From an uncultured Microbacterium sp. (GTDB lineage: Bacteria > Actinomycetota > Actinomycetes > Actinomycetales > Microbacteriaceae): 64,000 nucleotides of DNA. This document shows, piece by piece, positions 18,020-24,592 of the stretch. Location of the stretch: positions 620,001 through 684,000 of the forward strand of contig NZ_CANLCY010000002.1 in the NCBI RefSeq assembly GCF_947489255.1. Reading direction: 5' to 3'. Each line of letters starts with the position of its first letter. Positions within the stretch are counted from its first letter, which is position 1. A program made the translations under genes and the position numbers. The notes beneath the pieces are model-generated. The model did no database searches. It saw only the letters and a program-made list of their open reading frames with translations, and was not told the origin of the DNA.

Positions 18020-19023
18020 CGGAGGACCTCCGATCCGGCGCTGCGGTCCCGGACGCGGTCGACCGCGTGCAGGATGCGATCGAGGTCGGGCACGTGGTGC
18101 TTCTCGAGCTTCGACGGCGGATACGGGATGTCGTGGCCCGTCACCCGCTGGGGCGGCGCCTCGAGGTACTCGAAGCACTGCTCGGTGATGCTCGCGACGA
18201 GCTCGGCCCCCACCCCCGCCTCCCGCGCGGCCTCGTGCGTGACGACGACGCGGCCGGTCTTGCGCACGGATGCCGCGACGGTGTTCATGTCGATCGGAGA
18301 CAGCGAGCGCAGGTCGATGACCTCGAGCGAGACGCCCTCGTCCTCGGCGGCGAGCGCGGCGTCCAGCGCGGTGCGCACCTGCGCGCCGTAGGTGACGATC
18401 GTGGCGTCGGTGCCCTCGCGGGCGACGCGCGCGAGGTGCATCGGCGGGGCATCGGCCAGATCGGCGTCCAGATCGACCTCGCCCTTGGAGTGGTACAGGC
18501 GCTTGGGCTCAAAGAAGATCACAGGATCGTCGGATGCCACGGCCTGACGCAGCATCACGTAGGCGTCCTGCGGGTTGCTCGCGGCGACCACGCGGAGTCC
18601 CGCCGTGTGCACGAAGTACGCCTCGGGCGACTCGGAGTGGTGTTCGGCCGCGCCCACTCCCCCGGCCCACGGGATGCGGATGACCAGCGGCATCCGGATG
18701 CGGCCGTTGCTGCGGTAGTGCAGCTTGGCGACCTGGCAGACGATCTGGTCGAAGGCGGGGTAGACGAACCCGTCGAACTGGATCTCGACGACGGGCCGGT
18801 ATCCGCGCAGGGCGAGCCCCACCGCGGTGCCGACGATGCCGGCCTCGGCGAGAGGGGTGTCGACGACGCGCTGCGCGCCGAAACGCCGCTGCAGACCGTC
18901 GGTGACGCGGAAGACGCCGCCGAGCTTGCCGATGTCCTCGCCCATGAGCAGGACCTTCTCGTCGGTCTCGAGCGCCTTCGACAGGCCCGCGTTGATCGCG
19001 GCACCCAGGGTGAGCGCGGTCAT
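18016..19023 (-). CDS. bkdB: Branched-chain 2-oxo acid dehydrogenase E1 beta
   Basis: A 335-residue transketolase-like subunit with VLLMGEDIGKLGGVFRVTDG, TPLAEAGIVGTAVGLALRG, QFDGFVYPAFDQI, the HHSESPEAYF loop and the C-terminal domain VVVTHEAAREAGVGAELVAS. With E1 alpha it forms the thiamine diphosphate-dependent decarboxylase acting on 2-oxoisocaproate and related branched keto acids. Gene overlaps of 4 nt on both sides (ATGA) imply tightly coupled synthesis. Confidence 0.94.
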   Translation of the reverse strand: MTALTLGAAINAGLSKALETDEKVLLMGEDIGKLGGVFRVTDGLQRRFGAQRVVDTPLAEAGIVGTAVGLALRGYRPVVEIQFDGFVYPAFDQIVCQVAKLHYRSNGRIRMPLVIRIPWAGGVGAAEHHSESPEAYFVHTAGLRVVAASNPQDAYVMLRQAVASDDPVIFFEPKRLYHSKGEVDLDADLADAPPMHLARVAREGTDATIVTYGAQVRTALDAALAAEDEGVSLEVIDLRSLSPIDMNTVAASVRKTGRVVVTHEAAREAGVGAELVASITEQCFEYLEAPPQRVTGHDIPYPPSKLEKHHVPDLDRILHAVDRVRDRSAGSEVLR

Positions 19024-20168
19024 CGTGCGCCCTCCTTCGCGAAGCCGGCGAGGTAGTCGACGTACTCGGCCTTCTGGCGGGCGAGGCCCGCGTGCGGCTC
19101 GGCGTAGACGTGGTCGAACATCGTCTCGGGAGCCCGGGTGGTGGCGCCGATGCAGGCGGCGCGCACATCGGCGGCGAGGGCGTCGGCGGCACGGGCAACC
19201 TCGTCCAGGCCCGAGTCGTCGAGCACCCCCTCGGCGCGCAGGTACGCCTCGAGGCGCGCGATCGGGTCGCGCTGCGCCCACGCGTCGACCTCGTCGGCGT
19301 CGCGATAGCGCGTGGGGTCGTCGCTCGTGGTGTGCGGTCCCATGCGGTAGGTCACGGCCTCGATGAACGACGGCCCCTCGCCCCGACGGGCGCGATCGAG
19401 CGCCCAGCGCATCGCGGCGACGCACGCGAGGGCATCGTTGCCGTCGATGCGCAGACTCGGGATGCCGAAACCCGGCGCGCGGCCCGCGATCGGGTACTTC
19501 GCCTGCACGGTGACGGGTTCGCTGATCGCCCACTGGTTGTTCGAGCAGACGAAGACCACCGGAGCGCGGAACGACGAGGCGAAGACCATCGCCTCGTTGA
19601 CGTCGCCCTGACTCGTGGCTCCGTCGCCGTAGTACGCCACCGCCACGTCGGTGGAGCCGTCGCGCTGAGCGCCCATGGCCCAGCCGGTGGCGTGCAGTGA
19701 CTGCGCGCCGATGATGATCTGCGGAGGAGCGGCGTTGATCGAGGTGTGGTCGTAGGCCGAGTGCTCCTCGCCGCGCCAGGCGAGCACGTAGTCGGCGGGC
19801 TTCGCGCCGCGGCCGAGCAGCACACCGTGCTCGCGGTAGCTCGGGAACACGAAGTCGCCCGGGGCGAGGGCGTGCGCGGTGCCCACCTGCACGGCTTCCT
19901 GGCCGCGGCACGGGGCCCACAGCGCGAGCTGACCCTGGCGCTGGAGGGCCACGCCCTCGGCATCCAGTCGACGGGTGAGGACCATGTCGCGATGGAGGGC
20001 GCGCAGCTCGTGCGGAGAGAGGTCGGCGATCCACGGGTCGAGTTCGGCATCCGGGACGCGCGAGCCGTCGGGCTCGAGCACGCGGGAGACGTCGTCGACG
20101 TCGCCGCGGGTGTCGGCGGATCCGCGGTCGGCGGCTCCGTGTTCCGGCGTGGTCTGGGTGTACGTCAT
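19020..20168 (-). CDS. bkdA: Branched-chain 2-oxo acid dehydrogenase E1 alpha
   Basis: A 382-residue subunit carrying the thiamine diphosphate motif YYGDGATSQGDVNEAMVFAS through CSNNQWAIS, with RLDAEGVALQRQGQLALWAP before it and a phosphorylation-loop-like region RYRDADEVDAW after it. It decarboxylates branched-chain 2-oxo acids in the first step of the operon pathway. Two ATG codons lie close together (20174 and 20168); I prefer 20168 because GGAGG then sits 7 nt upstream, whereas it nearly abuts the first ATG. The divergent regulator starts 176 bp away. Confidence 0.93.
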   Translation of the reverse strand: MTYTQTTPEHGAADRGSADTRGDVDDVSRVLEPDGSRVPDAELDPWIADLSPHELRALHRDMVLTRRLDAEGVALQRQGQLALWAPCRGQEAVQVGTAHALAPGDFVFPSYREHGVLLGRGAKPADYVLAWRGEEHSAYDHTSINAAPPQIIIGAQSLHATGWAMGAQRDGSTDVAVAYYGDGATSQGDVNEAMVFASSFRAPVVFVCSNNQWAISEPVTVQAKYPIAGRAPGFGIPSLRIDGNDALACVAAMRWALDRARRGEGPSFIEAVTYRMGPHTTSDDPTRYRDADEVDAWAQRDPIARLEAYLRAEGVLDDSGLDEVARAADALAADVRAACIGATTRAPETMFDHVYAEPHAGLARQKAEYVDYLAGFAKEGAR

Positions 20169-20293
20169 CGTCATCCCTCCAGGTGCGGCCCGGGCTCCTC
20201 GTGAGAGCCGGGGCGGTCCGGGCGTCGGCAACACCGCCGACGAGGCCGACCGTACGCGCGGAATGCACCCCGCTCAAGACCTCGTCGTCATAT

Positions 20294-20315
20294 TGAGCAA
20301 GGTGCCCATTGCCCG
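20294..20315. promoter_or_regulatory. Dyad overlapping the Lrp promoter (putative Lrp/BkdR operator)
   Basis: The 22-bp sequence has inverted symmetry around GxGCAA..TTGCxC (14 of 22 positions symmetric). Its right half overlaps TTGCCC (20309-20314), the apparent -35 of the regulator gene, followed by a 16-nt spacer and TAATGT (20331-20336). An autoregulatory site that also affects bkdA is likely. Confidence 0.5.
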
Positions 20316-20344
20316 AGGCGGAGACACTGCTAATGTTTCGCAGC

Positions 20345-20818
20345 ATGAGCAAGCTCGACGCGGTCGACCTCGACCTCCTCCGCGCCCTGTCCGCCGATCC
20401 GCGGGCCACCGTCGTCGCGCTCGCCGAGAAGCTCGGACTCTCGCGCAACACCGTGCAGGCGCGCATGAGTCGCCTGGAACGCGGGGGCGTGTTCCTGTCG
20501 TTCGAGCGCACGCTGTCGGCTGAGGCACTGGGGTTCCCGATCGAGGCGTTCCTGCAGGTGACGGTGCGCCAGGCCGAGCTCCCGGCGATCCGCGAGGAGC
20601 TCGCGAAGGTCCCCGAGGTGCTGCAGGCCCACGGCTTGAGCGGTCAGGTCGACCTGCTCGTGCGGGTCGCGTGCCGCGACACGCAGCACCTGTTCGACAC
20701 CGACGCGCGCATCCTCGCGATCGAGGGCGTCGAGCGCACCGAGACCTCGCTCGTGATGGGCGAGGTGATCGGCTACCGCGTGGGCCCGCTGATGCAGCTG
20801 GCACGCGAGGAGATCTGA
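20345..20818 (+). CDS. Lrp/AsnC-family transcriptional regulator (bkd regulator candidate)
   Basis: A 157-residue regulator: an N-terminal AsnC-type helix-turn-helix (LDAVDLDLLRALSADPRATV..LAEKLGLSRNTVQARMSRLE) and a C-terminal RAM ligand-binding domain. Placed divergently from bkdA, it probably senses a branched-chain amino acid or keto acid and controls the catabolic series, as BkdR-type Lrp proteins do elsewhere. I chose the ATG at 20345 (MSKLDAVD); earlier in-frame starts would overlap the -10 box TAATGT, which lies 8 nt before this ATG, so the mRNA has little or no leader. Confidence 0.92.
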   Translation: MSKLDAVDLDLLRALSADPRATVVALAEKLGLSRNTVQARMSRLERGGVFLSFERTLSAEALGFPIEAFLQVTVRQAELPAIREELAKVPEVLQAHGLSGQVDLLVRVACRDTQHLFDTDARILAIEGVERTETSLVMGEVIGYRVGPLMQLAREEI

Positions 20819-20856
20819 CCCGAACCCGCTTCCCCACGCGCACCCGAGGTCGTCGA

Positions 20857-20970
20857 GCCCGGGTCCCTGAGCCCAGGTCCCTGAGCCTGTCGAAGGGACC
20901 GGAACCCGCGCCCGCTTCCGCGCCACGCCCACCCGAGGTCCCTGAGCCTGTCGAAGGGACCGGAACCCGC
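20857..20970. repeat. Interspersed palindromic (REP-like) repeats, two full copies and a partial
   Basis: The 25-bp palindrome GGTCCCTGAGCCTGTCGAAG.. occurs at 20876-20900 and 20937-20961, 61 bp apart, with a partial GGTCCCTGAGCCC before it at 20862. It fills the gap between the convergent ends of the Lrp and DMT genes. Same family as at 9.9 kb and inside accA1. Confidence 0.88.
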
Positions 20971-20976
20971 GCCGCC

Positions 20977-21969
20977 TCAGGGCGCCGGCACCACCGGGAT
21001 GCTCGCCGTCTCCGCCTTCGGTTCGGCCGGGCTCCCGGCATCCAGGCGCACGAGCACCACCCCGACGAGGATGAGCGCTCCCCCGACGAACTGCACCGGC
21101 GCGGGTGTCTCCCCCAGCAGCAGCCAGGCGAACCCGAGCGCGAACAGCACCTCGCTGAGCCCGACGAACGACGCCAGGCGCGACCCGATGAGCGGCACCG
21201 CGATCACCCCGAGCGCGTATCCGAGGGTCGTGGCCACGGCCCCCACCCACAGCAGGGGCAGGATGCCGGGGACCTCGAGTCCCGCGAGCGCCACCGTGAT
21301 CGATGGGGCGGCGAACGGCAGCACTCCGGTGAGCACCAGTACCCCCATGAGCAGGGTGCCGGTGAGCAGGCCGCCTGCGGCGAGCGCGAGGGGCGGCAGA
21401 TCGTCGCCCGCGCGTCCCGCGATGACGAAGTACGCGGCGGCGCACACCGCGGCGCACAGCGCGAAGATCGTGCCGAGCAGGTCGAAGCGGGCCCCGCTGA
21501 TGTCGACGACGAGGACGAGCCCCGCCATCGCGACGACCGAGCCGATCAGCACCGCCTTCGAGGGGGCGCGCCGGGTGCGCACCCACACGGCGATCACGAT
21601 GAGCACCGGAGCGATGTACTGGATCAGCAACGCCACGGCGACCGGCATCCGCTGCATCGCGGCGAAGTAGAACAGCTGGCATCCGGCGACGGCGGTCAGA
21701 CCGAACGAGACGATGAGCAGACCGTGACGGCGGAGGAAGCCCCGCTGTCGGCGGATCGCCCCGATGAGCGCGGGTGAGAGCAGCAGGGCGGCGACGCCCA
21801 TGCGCACGAGGAGCACGGCGCCGAGCGACCAGCCCCCGTCGAGGAGCGGCTTCACGAACGGACCGCTGGAGGAGAACGCCAGAGCCGAGGCGACGGCGAT
21901 GAGGAGCCCCGTGACGGCACCGGAGCCGTGGCGGGTGGGGCGGGGAAGGGTGACGGACGACGTGGTCAT
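20977..21969 (-). CDS. DMT-superfamily (EamA) transporter
   Basis: A 330-residue integral membrane protein with about ten transmembrane helices in two EamA halves (first ending in PVLIVIAVWV, second containing LGYALGVIAVPLIGSRLA and FALGFAWLLLGE). These act as exporters or importers of amino acids and metabolites. Being next to branched-chain genes does not prove a shared substrate. The ATG at 21969 is divergent from the CGNR regulator, and direct repeats TGTCAGGRGTCAA lie in the shared promoter region. Confidence 0.9.
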   Translation of the reverse strand: MTTSSVTLPRPTRHGSGAVTGLLIAVASALAFSSSGPFVKPLLDGGWSLGAVLLVRMGVAALLLSPALIGAIRRQRGFLRRHGLLIVSFGLTAVAGCQLFYFAAMQRMPVAVALLIQYIAPVLIVIAVWVRTRRAPSKAVLIGSVVAMAGLVLVVDISGARFDLLGTIFALCAAVCAAAYFVIAGRAGDDLPPLALAAGGLLTGTLLMGVLVLTGVLPFAAPSITVALAGLEVPGILPLLWVGAVATTLGYALGVIAVPLIGSRLASFVGLSEVLFALGFAWLLLGETPAPVQFVGGALILVGVVLVRLDAGSPAEPKAETASIPVVPAP

Positions 21970-21979
21970 GCGGGCCTGC

Positions 21980-22039
21980 TGTCAGGGGTCAAGAGCGTTT
22001 ACACTCGTGACAGTACGACCTGGGAATGTCAGGAGTCAA
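21980..22039. promoter_or_regulatory. Direct repeats TGTCAGGRGTCAA between DMT and CGNR genes
   Basis: TGTCAGGGGTCAA (21980-21992) and TGTCAGGAGTCAA (22027-22039) are 47 bp apart, flanking a TACACT -10-like box; TGACAG, an inverted half, sits between them. The right copy overlaps the ribosome binding site of the CGNR gene. Such spacing suits binding sites of the adjacent regulator, but this is inference. Confidence 0.4.
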
Positions 22040-22040
22040 C

Positions 22041-22598
22041 ATGGTCTTCATCCGTGACACCGAACTGGTGCTGCGCGCGACCGTCGAACTGGTGAACACC
22101 CTGCCCCACACCGAGGTGAGCGGGGTCGACACCCTCACGACGATGGCGGAGCTCGACGACTTCGCCACGCGTCACACCTACACCGGTTCGCGCGCGCGAG
22201 ACGAGCGCGAACTCGCCGCCGTGCGCGGCATCCGTCCGCGGATCCAGGCGTTGTGGAGCGTCGACCGCGACGAGGCCGTGCCCCTCGTCAACGCGATGCT
22301 GCGCGACGGTCGCGCCCTCCCTCAGCTCGTGCGGCACGACGAGTTCGACTGGCACATCCACGCCTCGGAGGCGTCGGATCATCTCGCTCAGCGCATGCTC
22401 GTGGAGACCGCGATGGCGTTCGTCGACGTGATCCGCGCCGACGAGTACGCCCGCATCCGCGTCTGCAAGGCCGACGACTGCGACGGCGTCTACGTCGACT
22501 TCTCGAAGAACGGGTCGAAGCGGTACTGCGATTCCGGCAACTGCGGCAACCGCATGAACGTCAACGCGTACCGGAAGCGGAAAGCGGAGACGGCGTAG
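22041..22598 (+). CDS. CGNR zinc-finger (ABATE domain) transcriptional regulator
   Basis: A 185-residue protein with an N-terminal ABATE (putative ligand-binding) domain and a C-terminal CGNR zinc finger: cysteines 142, 147, 163 and 168, ending in the family's signature Cys-Gly-Asn-Arg (168-171), then a basic tail. CGNR proteins are thought to be stress-related regulators in actinobacteria. The divergent DMT gene is its most likely target. The ATG at 22041 is chosen because AGGAG lies 5 nt upstream; an in-frame ATG at 22026 lacks such a site. Confidence 0.88.
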   Translation: MVFIRDTELVLRATVELVNTLPHTEVSGVDTLTTMAELDDFATRHTYTGSRARDERELAAVRGIRPRIQALWSVDRDEAVPLVNAMLRDGRALPQLVRHDEFDWHIHASEASDHLAQRMLVETAMAFVDVIRADEYARIRVCKADDCDGVYVDFSKNGSKRYCDSGNCGNRMNVNAYRKRKAETA

Positions 22599-22626
22599 AG
22601 CGCGCCCCCGCCGCGCGTCGCCCGCG

Positions 22627-23505
22627 TCACCCTTCGCCGAGAAAGCCCCGAATGGCGGATGCCGCGGCCTGCGGCGTCTCGTAGTGGATGAGGTGCCCGA
22701 CGTCGGGGATCTCCACCAGCTCGGCATCCGGGAAGAGCGTCGCGAGGTGCCGCTCCGCCTCGATCGGGGTGATGTCGTCTTTCTCGGCGGCGATCAGGAG
22801 CGTGGGCTGCGTGATGCGCGGCGCGAACTCGCGGACGTCGTGAGACACGCTCGTCACGAACGCCTCGTGCAGAACGTCGCGGTCGGCGAAGCGCGAGAAG
22901 TACTCGTCGTGCTGCTCGTGCACGAACCGGCGCAGCTCGGGATCGCGGGTCTTGGCCATCGCGTTGCTCATGACCCGCACGATGAGCCCGTTGCGCAACA
23001 GCCCCTCGCCGATCGCGCGCGGGAGCTTCGCCCCGGCGAGGTAGTAGAACACCGCGAGCCGCGTGAGGATGCCGCGCGGCCCCTCCAGCGCGGGCGCGCC
23101 GATCGGGTTGACGAGGATGAGCCTCGGAGTCTCGAGCCCGCCCGCCACCGCGGCGGCCGACACGATCGACCCGAACGAATGCCCGAGCACCACCGCGCCC
23201 GGCGCGACCGCTTCGACGAAGGCGCGCAGCCACTGCGCGTACGTCTCGAGGTCGTGCGAGCGCTCCGCCAGGGGCGCCGTCTCGCCGAACCCCGGCAGAT
23301 CGGGAGAGATCACCCGGATGCCGGGGAGGTGCGCCACGACGGGATCGAGTCCGTGGTGCTCACCGCGGAACCCGTGCACCGCGACGATCGTGGACGCCGC
23401 GTCGTCGTCTCCGTAGACCCAGTAGGCCGTGGTGCCGCCCAGGACGTCGATCTCGTGCCGCTCCACGGTGATCTCGGCGAGACGGTCGGCGTAGGGGTTC
23501 GGCAT
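22627..23505 (-). CDS. Alpha/beta hydrolase with DNA-damage-type leaderless promoter
   Basis: A 292-residue alpha/beta hydrolase: oxyanion region AVHGFRGEHHGLDP, nucleophile elbow GHSFGS (Ser110), acid in AAEKDDITP and catalytic His271 (GHLIHYE). The cap region is helical and hydrophobic (LAVFYYLAGAKL). The substrate is not predictable. The ATG at 23505 directly follows a PafBC-like promoter (23512-23534) and has no ribosome binding site, implying a leaderless mRNA. It is divergent from a DEDDh exonuclease with the same type of promoter 180 bp away, suggesting a shared stress response. Confidence 0.9.
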   Translation of the reverse strand: MPNPYADRLAEITVERHEIDVLGGTTAYWVYGDDDAASTIVAVHGFRGEHHGLDPVVAHLPGIRVISPDLPGFGETAPLAERSHDLETYAQWLRAFVEAVAPGAVVLGHSFGSIVSAAAVAGGLETPRLILVNPIGAPALEGPRGILTRLAVFYYLAGAKLPRAIGEGLLRNGLIVRVMSNAMAKTRDPELRRFVHEQHDEYFSRFADRDVLHEAFVTSVSHDVREFAPRITQPTLLIAAEKDDITPIEAERHLATLFPDAELVEIPDVGHLIHYETPQAAASAIRGFLGEG

Positions 23506-23511
23506 GGGTCG

Positions 23512-23534
23512 AGTCTACGAGGGGGGTCCGACAT
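23512..23534 (-). promoter_or_regulatory. PafBC (RecA-NDp)-type leaderless promoter, alpha/beta hydrolase
   Basis: On the minus strand: ATGTCGGAC (23534-23526), 8 nt, TAGACT (23517-23512), 6 nt, ATG. Agrees with TTGTCRGTG-N8-TAnnnT. It has the same geometry as the sites at 23683, 24564 and 33828. Confidence 0.72.
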
Positions 23535-23682
23535 CGACCTGGGGAGTCCGCCCCTCCGCGCCAAGCTGCGGTCGCCGGAGCGCGCTCGTTCCCCGGCATC
23601 CGGAACGCGCGCCCCATGAACCGGCCCGGCCGCGGCATCCGGCCCCCTCCACCACGCCCCGACCCTGCGCGCCTCGACGGCC

Positions 23683-23705
23683 ATGTCGGACGCCCGTTCT
23701 ACCGT
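23683..23705 (+). promoter_or_regulatory. PafBC (RecA-NDp)-type leaderless promoter, exonuclease
   Basis: ATGTCGGAC (23683-23691), 8 nt, TACCGT (23700-23705), 6 nt, ATG at 23712. Same spacing in every part as the promoter of the divergent hydrolase. Confidence 0.72.
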
Positions 23706-23711
23706 GGCCCC

Positions 23712-24446
23712 ATGACCACGTGGCAGGCCGAGCCGCTCCCCCTCTTCCAGACGCCCGAGTGGGCGCGCGTGATCGGCGTGTTCGATCTCGAGACCACCGG
23801 TGTCGATGTGGAACGCGATCGCATCGTCACCGCGCACGTCGGCGTGCTCGACGTCGACGGCAACGTGATCGACGCCCGCGATTGGCTGGCCGACCCCGGT
23901 ATCGACATCCCCGCCGGAGCCGCGGCCATCCACGGCATCACCACCGAGCGCGCTCGCGCCGACGGAGCTCCCGCCCCGCGCGTGGTCACCGAGGTCGTCG
24001 AGGCTCTCGGGGCGCTGTTCGCCGCCGGCATCCCGGTCGTCGCCTACAACGCGCCCTTCGACTTCTCCCTGCTGAAGAACGAGGCCGTGCGCCACGGCGT
24101 CGCGCCGATCCACGCGCCGTCCCCCGTGATCGACCCGCTCGTGGTCGACAAGACCTACGACCGTTATCGTCGCGGCAAGCGCACCCTGTCGGTCGTCGCC
24201 GAGCACTACGCCGTCCCTCTCGATTCCGCCCACGAAGCCTGCGCCGACGCGGTCGCAGCCGGTCGCCTGGCCCTCGCTCTCGCCGAGAAGTTCGGACCCT
24301 GGATGCCGCAGACCCTCGACGAACTGCACACCCGTCAGATCGCGTGGGCTCGCGCGCAAGCCGCGAGCCTGACGGAGTACTTCGTGAAGATCGGGCGGTT
24401 GGATGCCACGGCTCCCCCGCTCGACGGGGCGTGGCCGATCCGCTGA
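23712..24446 (+). CDS. DEDDh 3'-5' exonuclease (DnaQ/RNase T-like)
   Basis: A 244-residue exonuclease domain protein. Exo I: VFDLETTG (Asp25, Glu27 as metal ligands); Exo II: YNAPFDFSLL (Asp); Exo III-epsilon: HEACADA with the His and Asp of the DEDDh group. It should degrade DNA or RNA 3'-5' with two metal ions; the stand-alone form resembles proofreading epsilon-like or repair nucleases. No ribosome binding site precedes the ATG, which lies 6 nt after TACCGT in a PafBC-like promoter, consistent with DNA-damage induction of a nuclease. Followed tandemly by the DUF222/HNH gene with its own identical promoter. Confidence 0.92.
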   Translation: MTTWQAEPLPLFQTPEWARVIGVFDLETTGVDVERDRIVTAHVGVLDVDGNVIDARDWLADPGIDIPAGAAAIHGITTERARADGAPAPRVVTEVVEALGALFAAGIPVVAYNAPFDFSLLKNEAVRHGVAPIHAPSPVIDPLVVDKTYDRYRRGKRTLSVVAEHYAVPLDSAHEACADAVAAGRLALALAEKFGPWMPQTLDELHTRQIAWARAQAASLTEYFVKIGRLDATAPPLDGAWPIR

Positions 24447-24563
24447 GCGAGGCCGCACGCGTTCTCCGAGCTCCGTGAGGCATACTCCCGGCTGAGAGAG
24501 ACGTGCCGCGGCCTCCGGAGGGCCGCTCCCAGCCGTCGATCAGTCTCCGCGCACCGCGGGGCG

Positions 24564-24586
24564 ATGTCGGAGGTCCGCGCTACCTT
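24564..24586 (+). promoter_or_regulatory. PafBC (RecA-NDp)-type leaderless promoter, DUF222/HNH gene
   Basis: ATGTCGGAG (24564-24572), 8 nt, TACCTT (24581-24586), 6 nt, ATG at 24593. DUF222/HNH (13E12-type) genes are known DNA-damage-inducible genes in M. tuberculosis, which supports the reading. Confidence 0.75.
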
Positions 24587-24592
24587 CGTGCC

